From assembly GCA_016786885.1 (NCBI GenBank), contig JAEUVO010000001.1, positions 1 to 64,000 on the forward strand: a DNA stretch of 64,000 bases, given 5' to 3'. The notes beneath the pieces were generated by a model. It worked only from the letters and a program-made list of their open reading frames with translations, was not told the DNA's origin and ran no database searches. Of the stretch, positions 42,368 to 51,199 are shown piece by piece. The DNA comes from Chitinophagaceae bacterium. GTDB lineage: Bacteria; Bacteroidota; Bacteroidia; Chitinophagales; Chitinophagaceae. The position numbers and the translations under genes were made by a program. Each line of letters starts with the position of its first letter. Within the stretch, counting starts at the first letter, position 1.

Positions 42368-44191
42368 ATGAAATTGAAACCCTTATCCATTTTGATCGCA
42401 CTGCTGGTACAGCAAATCTTTGTTTTTTCCCAGCCTGATCCTTTAGCAAAATATCTGCCTGCCAACGCAGGCATGATAATGAGTTTTAACCCGATTAAAA
42501 TAGCCAATAAAGTTCCCGGTGAAACATTCAGGCAAAGTTACCTGTATAGTGACCTGATGAAAAAGGATGACGGTGAACTAAAAGCATTTCTGTCTGATCC
42601 CTCAATCTCAGGAATAGATTTTTCATATGACCTGAAGCTGGTAGTGACAGTTGATACTTCCCCCGAATATCACGGCGCCATGGTCAATGTTTTCGGAGTG
42701 CTTAAGAATGAATCATTATTCTCCCTTGCCATTAACAAATTGTTCAAAGGAAAAGACTCTGTAAAAGTTTATGGCACAAACAAAATGGTGATCTCCGAAA
42801 ATTCTGCCCCCTCCATTGCCTGGAACAATGAAATATTTGTGATCTCGGGTGGAAAAAGTGGTGACATGAACCGGGAATCTCTGGATTTATTCAATGACAC
42901 AACAGATAAAAGAGATTTTGATGTCAAGATGCAGGACTTAACTGACAAGCTGAAGAAGATGCAACGAAATGCTTGTTTTGAACTCCTTACTCCTAAAAGT
43001 CAAAGTTCCATATATACAGATGCTGCCTTTACTGCACTAATGTCTGAACCAGGCGATATAAGGATATGGAACAACGGTAATAGTCTTGCCTCTTCTATTG
43101 GACCGATGCGGCCCTTAATTACAGGGATTTTCTCCAAAATGCAGTCCTTTACCGGCACTACCAGATCAACTATAATAAATTTTGAAAACGGCAAAATATC
43201 CGGCATCACCCATAATTATATCGGAGCAGAAATGGCAGCATTATATCAAAAATATACTTCAGGCACACTAAATACAGACCTGGTCCGCCGGCTCCCAAAA
43301 GGAAAAATACTGGGCCTGTTCATCACTTCAATGAACCCTGAACTGGGAAAAGAAATGATTCTGCGAAGTGGAATGGCTGAAATAATGGATAGTCTGAAGG
43401 GAAAATTAAATTTTGATTTTAACCTCTTCACTTCCTCTTTTAAGAGTAGTGCAATGGTAGCAGTGATGAGTCTGCCTGTAGAAAATAAAGATGTTAGTGA
43501 AGGATCGAAAAAAACAAAGTTTGACGGCATGCAATTGATCATTGCAATGCCGATTGCAGATAAACTAAAATTTGAAGAACTGCGTATTGCAGTAACCAAA
43601 ATGATCGACTCCCTGAAAGCAACAGAATCAGGTGAAAAGATGACCAAAGATTTTTCTCTCGTCCTGAAGTATAATGACAGTCTCTGTGTCATCTCTCTTT
43701 CTGAAGAAGTGTCTGCAGCTTATTTGAATAATCCGGTTAACGAACCAGCCCCGGCATGGTTGCAGAAATATACAGCCTCCCCAATGGTAGCAAATGTGAA
43801 CATAAAAGAAATAATCAACCTGGTTTTTACCAGATCAATGGATGGAACCAGTGCAAAAGACCAGAAAGCAAAAAAAATGCTTGACATTTTTGATCAGTTG
43901 ATCGTAACAGGAGGAGAGTACCGGGATGGAAACCTGCACAATAAAACTGAGTTTCGGTTCAGTAATCCTGATAAAAATGCGATACACCAGCTTTTTGAAA
44001 TGCTGAATATGGCGGCAGAAGAAAATGAAAAAGAAAACAAAGAACGATCTATGAAAAGATCAGACTCCCAAAGTGAGATAGTCATCGAAGAAATAAAAAT
44101 TGCTGAAAAAGAAAGTCCCCCTCCACCGCCACCACCGGCTAAACCACCGAAAGGTGTAAAAATGCAACCTGTTAAGAAAACAAAAGGATAA
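42368..44191 (+). CDS. Exported DUF4836-type protein
   Basis: 607 residues with a signal peptide ending after FVFSQ (about residue 21). It begins PDPLAKYLPANAGMIMSFNP, a pattern that I associate with the DUF4836 family of Bacteroidota surface proteins, and ends in a proline/lysine-rich basic tail (SPPPPPPPAKPPKG). It contains no enzymatic motif. It is 3 bp after hisS and so probably co-transcribed. A terminator follows the stop. Function unknown. Confidence 0.65.
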   Translation: MKLKPLSILIALLVQQIFVFSQPDPLAKYLPANAGMIMSFNPIKIANKVPGETFRQSYLYSDLMKKDDGELKAFLSDPSISGIDFSYDLKLVVTVDTSPEYHGAMVNVFGVLKNESLFSLAINKLFKGKDSVKVYGTNKMVISENSAPSIAWNNEIFVISGGKSGDMNRESLDLFNDTTDKRDFDVKMQDLTDKLKKMQRNACFELLTPKSQSSIYTDAAFTALMSEPGDIRIWNNGNSLASSIGPMRPLITGIFSKMQSFTGTTRSTIINFENGKISGITHNYIGAEMAALYQKYTSGTLNTDLVRRLPKGKILGLFITSMNPELGKEMILRSGMAEIMDSLKGKLNFDFNLFTSSFKSSAMVAVMSLPVENKDVSEGSKKTKFDGMQLIIAMPIADKLKFEELRIAVTKMIDSLKATESGEKMTKDFSLVLKYNDSLCVISLSEEVSAAYLNNPVNEPAPAWLQKYTASPMVANVNIKEIINLVFTRSMDGTSAKDQKAKKMLDIFDQLIVTGGEYRDGNLHNKTEFRFSNPDKNAIHQLFEMLNMAAEENEKENKERSMKRSDSQSEIVIEEIKIAEKESPPPPPPPAKPPKGVKMQPVKKTKG

Positions 44192-44195
44192 ATAA

Positions 44196-44224
44196 AAAAG
44201 GGCTGGTTTATGACCAGCCCTTTT
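44196..44224. terminator. Bidirectional terminator
   Basis: AAAAGGGCTGG and CCAGCCCTTTT form a perfect 11-bp stem with a 7-nt loop. It has T-runs in both directions and lies between the convergent DUF4836-type and DUF3471-like genes. Confidence 0.9.
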
Positions 44225-44244
44225 ACAATAAGATAATATTGACA

Positions 44245-44619
44245 TCATCTCCTTGCCAGGAAAATATCCTGAAATTTACGATGCAAGGCAAATCCTTCTG
44301 TTTTCGTTCCTTCCATATTAATATCCTGAACCTGTATTTGCAATCCCGTTACTTTCCCTTCTGTATTTCTTTTGAAAGTGGCTGTGCCGCTATAAGCCAC
44401 CACTTCAAATACATCCTTTGAATCTGTTTTCTTCAATTCTGAGTTACCCATTGCTGAGGTAGCTGTAAGTGTGCCATTTTCCAGTACTACCCCAATTTCA
44501 GTTACAAGGCTTCCATCAGGAAACTTATACTTTCCGGTATATTCCTGCAACGAATCCACTTGTGCATTGACAAGAGAAAAGCTTAGAACAGCAAACAAAG
44601 AAAGAAACAGTTTTTTCAT
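44245..44619 (-). CDS. Secreted DUF3471-like protein
   Basis: 124 residues: a signal peptide (MKKLFLSLFAVLSFSLVNAQ) and a small beta-rich domain beginning EYTGKYKFPDGSLVTEIGV with a later GKVTGLQIQV, the pattern of DUF3471 domains often attached to serine hydrolases; here it stands alone. No catalytic residue is visible. It shares a bidirectional terminator with the convergent gene. Confidence 0.7.
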   Translation of the reverse strand: MKKLFLSLFAVLSFSLVNAQVDSLQEYTGKYKFPDGSLVTEIGVVLENGTLTATSAMGNSELKKTDSKDVFEVVAYSGTATFKRNTEGKVTGLQIQVQDINMEGTKTEGFALHRKFQDIFLARR

Positions 44620-44684
44620 ATAGTGTGTTTTTATTTTAATGCAACGAAAGTTACTTTAAAAAGTTACTATCTCTCGTTAATTTT

Positions 44685-45881
44685 TTAGAATTTTTCATAA
44701 ATAACAGCCGCTCCCTGGCCTACTCCGATGCACATGGCAGCCAGCCCGTACCGGCAATCTCTTTTTTGCATTTCATGCAGTAAAGTTGTGGAGATTCTAA
44801 CTCCACTGCAACCCAGCGGGTGGCCGATAGCAATAGCTCCTCCATTCACATTCACCTTATTGCTATCCAGTTGCAGTTCATTGATACAAGCAAGTGATTG
44901 TGATGCAAATGCCTCATTCAGTTCGATTAAATCAATTTTATCAATTGTTAATCCGGCCCTTTGCAATGCTTTTTGTGTGGCCGGCACAGGTCCGATACCC
45001 ATAATGGCCGGGTCAACACCTGCTACTGCCATAGAAACAATCTTTGCTATAGGCCGCAAACCGAATTTCTTAACAGCTTCCTCACTGGCCAGCAGCATGG
45101 CAGCTGATCCATCATTAATACCTGAAGAATTGCCGGCTGTTACTGTTCCTTCTTTAATAAAAGCAGGTTTTAAAGATGCCAGTTTTTCCAACGAAGTCTC
45201 TCTTGGATGTTCATCATTCACCACCCAACTGATCAATCCTTTATTATTCAGTTCCACTGCAGCTATTTCATCAGCCCATTTATCAGCCGCTTTGGCCGCT
45301 GCATATTTTTGTTGAGAAGCTAAAGCAAATTCATCTTGTTCCTGACGGCTGATCTTCCATTGTTTTGCCACATTCTCCGCTGTTTCACCCATGGAAAAGG
45401 GGTGATACATTGCTGAAAGATTTTTATTGACAAATCGCCAGCCCATTGTTGTATCAAATATTTCTGCTGAACGACCGAATGCCTCATTACTTTTTGCCAT
45501 TACGAATGGGGCCCTTGTCATACTTTCTACACCACCTGCGATTACTAATTCCGCATCACCGCACATTATTTGCCGGGAGGCATCCATGATGGCCTGCAGA
45601 CCGGAGGCACATAAACGGTTTACGGTATTGCCCGCAACTGTTACAGGTAAACCAGCCAGCAATGCCGCCATTCTTGCTACATTCCTGTTATCCTCGCCGG
45701 CCTGGTTAGCGGCTCCGGCAATTACATCTTCTATAGCATTTACATCAATACTTTCATTTCTCTGCAATAATGCTTTTATAATATAAGCCAGCAGGTCATC
45801 CGGGCGGATGCTGCTTAATGCTCCTCCATATTTTCCGACTGGTGTTCTAACCGAATCAATTATATACACTGGATTCATCAT
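44685..45881 (-). CDS. Acetyl-CoA C-acetyltransferase (thiolase)
   Basis: 398 residues. The three thiolase sites are intact: the acylated nucleophile C91 in NRLCASGLQA, H354 in IGHPLGCSG, and C384 in CIGVGQGAA. VRTPVGKYGG at the N-terminus also matches. It condenses or cleaves acetyl-CoA/acyl-CoA in fatty-acid or aromatic catabolism (3-oxoadipyl-CoA-thiolase-like in length); no beta-oxidation genes are adjacent, so the pathway is undecided. Confidence 0.93.
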   Translation of the reverse strand: MMNPVYIIDSVRTPVGKYGGALSSIRPDDLLAYIIKALLQRNESIDVNAIEDVIAGAANQAGEDNRNVARMAALLAGLPVTVAGNTVNRLCASGLQAIMDASRQIMCGDAELVIAGGVESMTRAPFVMAKSNEAFGRSAEIFDTTMGWRFVNKNLSAMYHPFSMGETAENVAKQWKISRQEQDEFALASQQKYAAAKAADKWADEIAAVELNNKGLISWVVNDEHPRETSLEKLASLKPAFIKEGTVTAGNSSGINDGSAAMLLASEEAVKKFGLRPIAKIVSMAVAGVDPAIMGIGPVPATQKALQRAGLTIDKIDLIELNEAFASQSLACINELQLDSNKVNVNGGAIAIGHPLGCSGVRISTTLLHEMQKRDCRYGLAAMCIGVGQGAAVIYEKF

Positions 45882-45933
45882 TGCAGATTTGAAGCAAATA
45901 TCTGTGAATTCATTTAATCCATCATACAGTGGT

Positions 45934-45941
45934 TATCTTTG
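45934..45941 (+). promoter_or_regulatory. -7 box TATCTTTG of rlmN
   Basis: A perfect TAnnTTTG element lies 6 nt before the ATG at 45948. It decides the start: the longer TTG start at 45939 lies inside this promoter box. Confidence 0.65.
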
Positions 45942-45947
45942 CCCCGG

Positions 45948-46997
45948 ATGAAAAAGACATTGAAAAATATACGACATCTTTCCCTCGCAGAAATTGAACA
46001 GTATTTCGAAGAACTTGGCGAAAAGAAATTCCGGGCCAAACAGGTATATGAATGGCTATGGCAAAAACATGCCATGAGCTTTGCCGATATGACCAACCTG
46101 AGCAAGGATCTGCGGCAGAAACTGGGTGAAACATTTACTTTACCTGCTTTAACTATTGATACTACTCAGTATTCCTCGGATGGTACAATTAAAACAAGAT
46201 TCAAGACCTGGGACGGGCATTTGGTAGAAGGAGTATTGATACCTACCACTTCCCGCTATACGGCTTGTGTTTCTTCCCAGATTGGCTGTTCATTAAGTTG
46301 TAAGTTTTGCGCCACAGGCTATATCGACAGAAAAAGAAATCTTGATTTTGATGAGATATATGATGAAGTGGTATTGATCAACAAACAATGTGAGGCTGCA
46401 CATGGTAAAAAACTGAGCAATATCGTTTTTATGGGTATGGGAGAACCCCTGCTTAATTATAAAAACGTACTGAGGTCCATAGAAAGAATTACGTCGCCTG
46501 ACGGGCTGGCGATGAGTCCAAGAAGAATTACTGTATCTACTGCCGGTGTGGCTAAGGGCATCCGCCAGTTGGGTGACGATAAAGTAAAATTTAAACTGGC
46601 TTTATCATTGCATGCCGCTACCGATGCCAAACGGCACGAGATCATGCCTGTTAATGACACCAATAATATTAAAGCACTGGTGGATGCACTGAATTATTTC
46701 TACAAACAGACCGGTAACGAGATCACTTTTGAGTATATCCTTTTCAAAAACTTTAACGACTCACTGAAAGATGCGGATGACCTGATAAAAATTTACCGCC
46801 AGGTTCCGGCCGACCTTATTAATATTATTGAATACAACCCGATCGAGTTTGCCAGGTTTGAGAAACCCGAAGAAGAGAAAGTACAAGCCTTTATGCAATA
46901 CCTGGAAAAGCACAGGGTGAATGTCCGCCTTCGACGCAGCCGAGGTAAGGATATTGATGCTGCCTGCGGCCAGTTAGCCAATAAAGACAGCCATTAA
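45948..46997 (+). CDS. rlmN: 23S rRNA (adenine(2503)-C(2))-methyltransferase RlmN
   Basis: 349 residues from the ATG at 45948. This radical-SAM enzyme methylates A2503 of 23S rRNA and A37 of some tRNAs. The cluster motif C114-x3-C118-x2-C121 (CSLSCKFC) is clear, followed by GMGEPLLNY and the C-terminal DIDAACGQL that holds the catalytic cysteine. The preceding TTG in frame is rejected because it overlaps the promoter box. Confidence 0.95.
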   Translation: MKKTLKNIRHLSLAEIEQYFEELGEKKFRAKQVYEWLWQKHAMSFADMTNLSKDLRQKLGETFTLPALTIDTTQYSSDGTIKTRFKTWDGHLVEGVLIPTTSRYTACVSSQIGCSLSCKFCATGYIDRKRNLDFDEIYDEVVLINKQCEAAHGKKLSNIVFMGMGEPLLNYKNVLRSIERITSPDGLAMSPRRITVSTAGVAKGIRQLGDDKVKFKLALSLHAATDAKRHEIMPVNDTNNIKALVDALNYFYKQTGNEITFEYILFKNFNDSLKDADDLIKIYRQVPADLINIIEYNPIEFARFEKPEEEKVQAFMQYLEKHRVNVRLRRSRGKDIDAACGQLANKDSH

Positions 46998-47143
46998 AAC
47001 CGGATTCCTGCCTTTTACGAAGAATTTCCTACTTGTGATTAAACCCTGTTCTGTTAACCGGGTCTCTTATCCGTTCACATTAATTAACGTTGACAGGCGA
47101 AGGTTTTGGAAAACAGCCACCGTCTCAAACAAAAATAAGAACC

Positions 47144-47821
47144 ATGAAAAAATTAATCTTATCAGCAATTATTGTTTCGCTGGCATTTACAGTTAATGCC
47201 CAGGAAATTCCAGAAAGAAAAGGCGAACGGCCGAGAATGCATCATAAACAAAGAGGACATCATGACCGCAAAATGGCTTTAGAACAATTGAATCTTACTG
47301 ATGCGCAAAAAGAACAGTTCAAAACACAGAATGAAGCCTTTCGCAAGCAAATGGGTGAATTGAAAAAGAATGAGAACATCACTGTGAAGGAATGGAAAAG
47401 CAGAATGGAGAATCTCCGCAAAGACCATAAAGCTAAGGTGGAAAGCATTTTTACTGCTGAACAAAAAGCGAAGCTGGAAAAAATGAAGGAAGAGAAGAAA
47501 GCCATGCATGAAGTAGATGCAAAAGCGAGGTTAGAAAAAATGAAAATTCACCTTGGGCTTACTGACGATCAGGCTGCAAAGCTTTCAAAAAACCGGACTG
47601 AAATGGCTGAAAAGATGAAAGCCATCCGTGAAAACAAATCCCTGAGTGATGAAAAGAAAAGAGAAGAAATGAAAGAACTGGCCAAAAAACAGAAAGAAAC
47701 CTTTAAATCGATCCTTACAGAAGAACAACTGAAAAAAATGAAAGAAGGAAGAAAACACAGACCAAGCCCCGACAAGCGGCACGAAGGCCCTGCAGCAGCC
47801 GATAAAAAAACAATCATCTAA
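47144..47821 (+). CDS. Periplasmic Spy/CpxP-like LTxxQ-repeat protein
   Basis: 225 residues from the ATG at 47144 (the frame opens earlier, at 47090, but only this start gives the signal peptide MKKLILSAIIVSLAFTVNAQ). The mature protein is highly charged and helical with repeated LTDAQKEQF, FTAEQKAKL, LTDDQAAKL and LTEEQLKKM motifs, as in Spy/CpxP chaperones and RefB-like metal or stress sensors. It is preceded by rlmN and followed by a good terminator. Role: probable envelope-stress chaperone. Confidence 0.82.
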   Translation: MKKLILSAIIVSLAFTVNAQEIPERKGERPRMHHKQRGHHDRKMALEQLNLTDAQKEQFKTQNEAFRKQMGELKKNENITVKEWKSRMENLRKDHKAKVESIFTAEQKAKLEKMKEEKKAMHEVDAKARLEKMKIHLGLTDDQAAKLSKNRTEMAEKMKAIRENKSLSDEKKREEMKELAKKQKETFKSILTEEQLKKMKEGRKHRPSPDKRHEGPAAADKKTII

Positions 47822-47849
47822 GCGGAAGTTGTTGTTTGTAATATATCAG

Positions 47850-47880
47850 GCCCTGTCTTTCAGTAAGACAGGGCTTTGAA
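47850..47880 (+). terminator. Terminator after the Spy/CpxP-like gene
   Basis: GCCCTGTCTT and AAGACAGGGC form a perfect 10-bp stem (47850-47859 and 47865-47874) around a 5-nt loop, followed by T-rich sequence. Confidence 0.85.
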
Positions 47881-47933
47881 TTTAATAGTTATCTTCGCTG
47901 CTCACTACTGTTGTAAAACAGCAAATACTACAT

Positions 47934-48887
47934 ATGAAAAAGAAACCCCCCAACAATTTCGGAAAATTTACAAAGAAGAAAAGTAACGCTGCCATAAAGG
48001 AACAGTTTAAGCAGGAAAAAAGAAAAGAAAAGAAGGAGCGGGAAGAATATTTTGATAAAAAGAAAGCAGAATCCAAGGCAAGGAACTATGGAGCCGGGAA
48101 CCAGCAGCCTGGGAACAAGGGACAAGCCGCCCCTCCGCCAACACATAGCAGGCCCGAAAGCACAGACAGTATGCCGCTAAATAAGTATATCGCTCATGCT
48201 GGTGTTGCCGCAAGAAGAGAAGCTGCAGACCTGGTACGAAAGGGACTGGTCAAAGTAAATGATGAATTAGTTACTGAACCAGGCCATAAAGTTTCTGCAA
48301 AAGATGAAGTAAGAGTGAATGGCAAAAAAATATTTCTTGCAAAGAATCTTGTTTACATATTATTGAACAAGCCGAAAGATTATATAACCACTACTGACGA
48401 TCCCCAGGGAAGAAAAACAGTATTAGATATCATTGGCAGGGCTACCAGTGAAAGAGTATACCCTGTTGGACGTTTGGATAGAAATACTTCAGGAGTTTTA
48501 TTACTAACTAATGATGGTGAACTGGCGCAAAAATTGACTCATCCCAGCAATGAAGTAAAGAAAGTTTACCATGTCACACTTAATAAGCCATTGGATAAAA
48601 AGGATTTTGAACAGATCCTGAAAGGTGTTACGTTAGAAGATGGTGCTGCCAATGTAGATGTATTGGCCTATGCAGATATGAAAGATAAAACACAAATTGG
48701 TGTGGAGATACACAGCGGCCGCAATCGTATTGTACGTCGTATTTTCGAATCATTGGGGTATGATGTTAAAAACCTCGACAGGGTGATATTTGCCGGTTTG
48801 ACCAAGAAGAATGTTGACAGGGGCAAGTGGCGTTTCCTGACAGAAAAAGAAGTGAGGGATCTTAAGCATTTTGGAAAAGGAAAATAA
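47934..48887 (+). CDS. RsuA/RluB/RluE-type pseudouridine synthase with lysine-rich N-terminal extension
   Basis: 317 residues. Residues 1-75 are an extra Lys/Glu-rich low-complexity extension with no family counterpart in E. coli. An S4 domain (about 82-130: NKYIAHAGVAARREAADLV) and the catalytic domain with D182 in GRLDRNTSG follow. It isomerises a uridine in 23S or 16S rRNA. A -7-like box TATCTTCG lies at 47890-47897. The gene is followed 21 bp later by a second pseudouridine synthase. Confidence 0.92.
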   Translation: MKKKPPNNFGKFTKKKSNAAIKEQFKQEKRKEKKEREEYFDKKKAESKARNYGAGNQQPGNKGQAAPPPTHSRPESTDSMPLNKYIAHAGVAARREAADLVRKGLVKVNDELVTEPGHKVSAKDEVRVNGKKIFLAKNLVYILLNKPKDYITTTDDPQGRKTVLDIIGRATSERVYPVGRLDRNTSGVLLLTNDGELAQKLTHPSNEVKKVYHVTLNKPLDKKDFEQILKGVTLEDGAANVDVLAYADMKDKTQIGVEIHSGRNRIVRRIFESLGYDVKNLDRVIFAGLTKKNVDRGKWRFLTEKEVRDLKHFGKGK

Positions 48888-48908
48888 CCGCTGATTGCAT
48901 TGATTTAA

Positions 48909-49643
48909 ATGATTGTAATGAAGATCACCGATTGGATCATCGCAGAAAATGAAAATTGGGTTGCTGTCAATAAACCTTCTGGTCTATTATCTATACCTGA
49001 CCGGGAAGGGAAAGAAATCTCACTGAAGCAATTATTGAAAGATAAATACGGCAATATCTTTACGGTGCACCGGCTGGATAAGGACACCAGCGGCCTGATC
49101 ATTTTTGCGAAGAATGAGGTAACACATAAACAGCTGAGCCTGCAGTTTGAAGGAAGACTTACTAAAAAGATATACCTCGGTTTAGTCATCGGTTCTCCCG
49201 GTGAAAAGAAAGGCAGCATTGATGCCCCGATGGGCGAGCACCCCGCCAAAAATGGCACCATGATCGTTCACCGGAAAGGGAAAGATGCATTAACCGACTA
49301 TGAAGTACTCGAAGATTTTGGCGTGTACGCCTGGTTACAGTTTCAAATTCATACCGGCAGGACACACCAGATCAGGGTGCATGCAAAAGAAATGGGGCAC
49401 CCAATAGTTTGTGATCCACTATATGGTGACGGAAAACCCGTTTTATTGTCTTCGCTGAAACATAAAAAATTCAAGCTCTCCAAAAATGAACTGGAGGAAC
49501 GGCCCTTGCTGAACAGGCTGGCCTTGCATGCCTATCAATTAAGCTTTACTGACGGCGATAATGAAAAGACTGAGTTGGAAGCTCCTCTGCCAAAAGAATT
49601 AAGAGCTTTGTTACAGCAGTTGAATAAATGGAAAGGGAAATAA
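48909..49643 (+). CDS. RluA-family pseudouridine synthase
   Basis: 244 residues. The catalytic D57 in VHRLDKDTSGLIIF is clear, and RTHQIRVHAKEMGHPIVCDPLYG matches the family's second motif, given in two adjoining stretches. There is no S4 domain, so it resembles the TruC/RluA short class that acts on tRNA or rRNA. The ORF starts at ATG 48909; Met4 is an alternative. The stop abuts the convergent GH32 gene. Confidence 0.92.
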   Translation: MIVMKITDWIIAENENWVAVNKPSGLLSIPDREGKEISLKQLLKDKYGNIFTVHRLDKDTSGLIIFAKNEVTHKQLSLQFEGRLTKKIYLGLVIGSPGEKKGSIDAPMGEHPAKNGTMIVHRKGKDALTDYEVLEDFGVYAWLQFQIHTGRTHQIRVHAKEMGHPIVCDPLYGDGKPVLLSSLKHKKFKLSKNELEERPLLNRLALHAYQLSFTDGDNEKTELEAPLPKELRALLQQLNKWKGK

Positions 49644-51143
49644 TTACCAGGTACTTTTCATTTTCCAGCAACGAACAACATTGAATACCTCCTTGCCAGA
49701 ATTAGCGAACAACTCCACTCCGTTGCTTTTCTCAGCAGGAAATAATTGTGCAGACATACAAACCTGCCCGTTATTAGCAAAAACTTCAAGCAAACTTTTA
49801 TCAAGAAAAATGTGAAGTAAAATTTTACCATTTACCGGTTTAATATATGTTTCATACCGGCTTAGTTTGGAGAAAGAAGCATGAAAACTGGTATCACCAG
49901 CTTTTGACCGGTCAATATACAGTAGCCCGTTGACTGCATCATACCCCACTTCAATAAAACCATCACTCCCTTTGACCAAACGAACACCGGCTATACTTTT
50001 TGAGTCAACCGTAAATTCTATTTCCATTTCCAGCACCTGGCTTTTTATTGGTAGTAATGCCGATCCCGCAACCTCTTTATTTATCCACTCCTTTTTTTCC
50101 TGTCTTAACTCTTTAATCTTCTCAAGTGGTTGTTGGATAAGAATCCATTCATTATTGATTTTCTTTACCATTAATTCCCTTGGTAACGACATCGCACTCT
50201 TCCACGGTGTGGTGGGAATATCATTGGCATAGTTCCAGTTATTGACCCAACCCATACTGATCGGCTTATAACCTGCGGGCAGGTTATTATACAAAATAGC
50301 GGCATAATAGTCCGGTCCGTAATCAGGACGATAAATTTTTGTAGCTGTACTTTCATTTTTAAAAGTCGTGCCGTCGAAGTCACCAACAAAATATTGCATA
50401 TAAGGAGCAGGTGAATGCATAAGCACCCATTTTGTTTTTCCGGGCTCTCCCTGGACCGGTATTTCAAACAGGTCAGGACATTCCCAGATGCCGGTGGTGT
50501 CACCTGCCGGGCCAAAGCTGCTCATCAGCTGCCATTGCTTCAGGTTAGCGGATGAATACAACTGCACCTGCTTTTCGATGGGCAGTACTACTGCCATGAC
50601 CCATTTTTTCTGCAGCGCATACCAAAACACTTTAGGGTCACGGAAATCTTTTTTCCCGAGATCCAGTACAGGGTTGTGATTATATTTTATCCAGGTTCGC
50701 CCATCATCCAAACTATAAGCTATATGCTGTGACTGTTTTATATTCTCAATATGCGCCGTATAAATTGCCACCATGGGAATTTGCCCGGGTTTTTGAGCAA
50801 ACCCACTTGTGTTATATTCGTCTACCACACAGCTTCCGGAAAAGATCATGGTATCTTTTTCCTCGGGTATGGCCAGCGGTAAATGCTGCCACCGAATAAG
50901 ATCCTTACTCACCGCATGTCCCCAGCTCATATGACCCCATCGGTTCCCAAACGGGTTGAACTGGTAAAATAAATGATACTCTCCTTTGTGGTAAACGAGT
51001 CCGTTTGGATCATTCATCCAATGAATAGCAGGGGTGAAATGAAAAGCAGGTCGATATTTTTCTTTATAGAAAGTATTGACTTGTCCTATTGCTAACAACT
51101 GGAACAACAAAAATCCGGGGAGAAGTAATTTCCGCATAACCAA
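49644..51143 (-). CDS. Secreted GH32 beta-fructosidase (levanase/invertase type)
   Basis: 499 residues with a signal peptide (about 1-20; Met3 is an alternative start). The catalytic triad is visible: nucleophile D45 in WMNDPNG, the RDP motif (R168-D169-P170), and the acid/base E221 in WECPDLF. A C-terminal beta-sandwich region follows. The enzyme releases fructose from sucrose, levan or inulin; the secreted form fits exo-acting use of fructans. No SusC/D pair is adjacent, so it is an isolated enzyme. Confidence 0.95.
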   Translation of the reverse strand: MVMRKLLLPGFLLFQLLAIGQVNTFYKEKYRPAFHFTPAIHWMNDPNGLVYHKGEYHLFYQFNPFGNRWGHMSWGHAVSKDLIRWQHLPLAIPEEKDTMIFSGSCVVDEYNTSGFAQKPGQIPMVAIYTAHIENIKQSQHIAYSLDDGRTWIKYNHNPVLDLGKKDFRDPKVFWYALQKKWVMAVVLPIEKQVQLYSSANLKQWQLMSSFGPAGDTTGIWECPDLFEIPVQGEPGKTKWVLMHSPAPYMQYFVGDFDGTTFKNESTATKIYRPDYGPDYYAAILYNNLPAGYKPISMGWVNNWNYANDIPTTPWKSAMSLPRELMVKKINNEWILIQQPLEKIKELRQEKKEWINKEVAGSALLPIKSQVLEMEIEFTVDSKSIAGVRLVKGSDGFIEVGYDAVNGLLYIDRSKAGDTSFHASFSKLSRYETYIKPVNGKILLHIFLDKSLLEVFANNGQVCMSAQLFPAEKSNGVELFANSGKEVFNVVRCWKMKSTW

Positions 51144-51199
51144 CCTATTTCACCAGTAAATTACTGAAATATGTTTTAGTCCTTGCAGGCAAACCGAAC

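Noticed and set aside
45939..45947. Longer TTG start for rlmN
   Set aside because: The TTG lies inside the -7 box TATCTTTG; the ATG at 45948 fits the family N-terminus.
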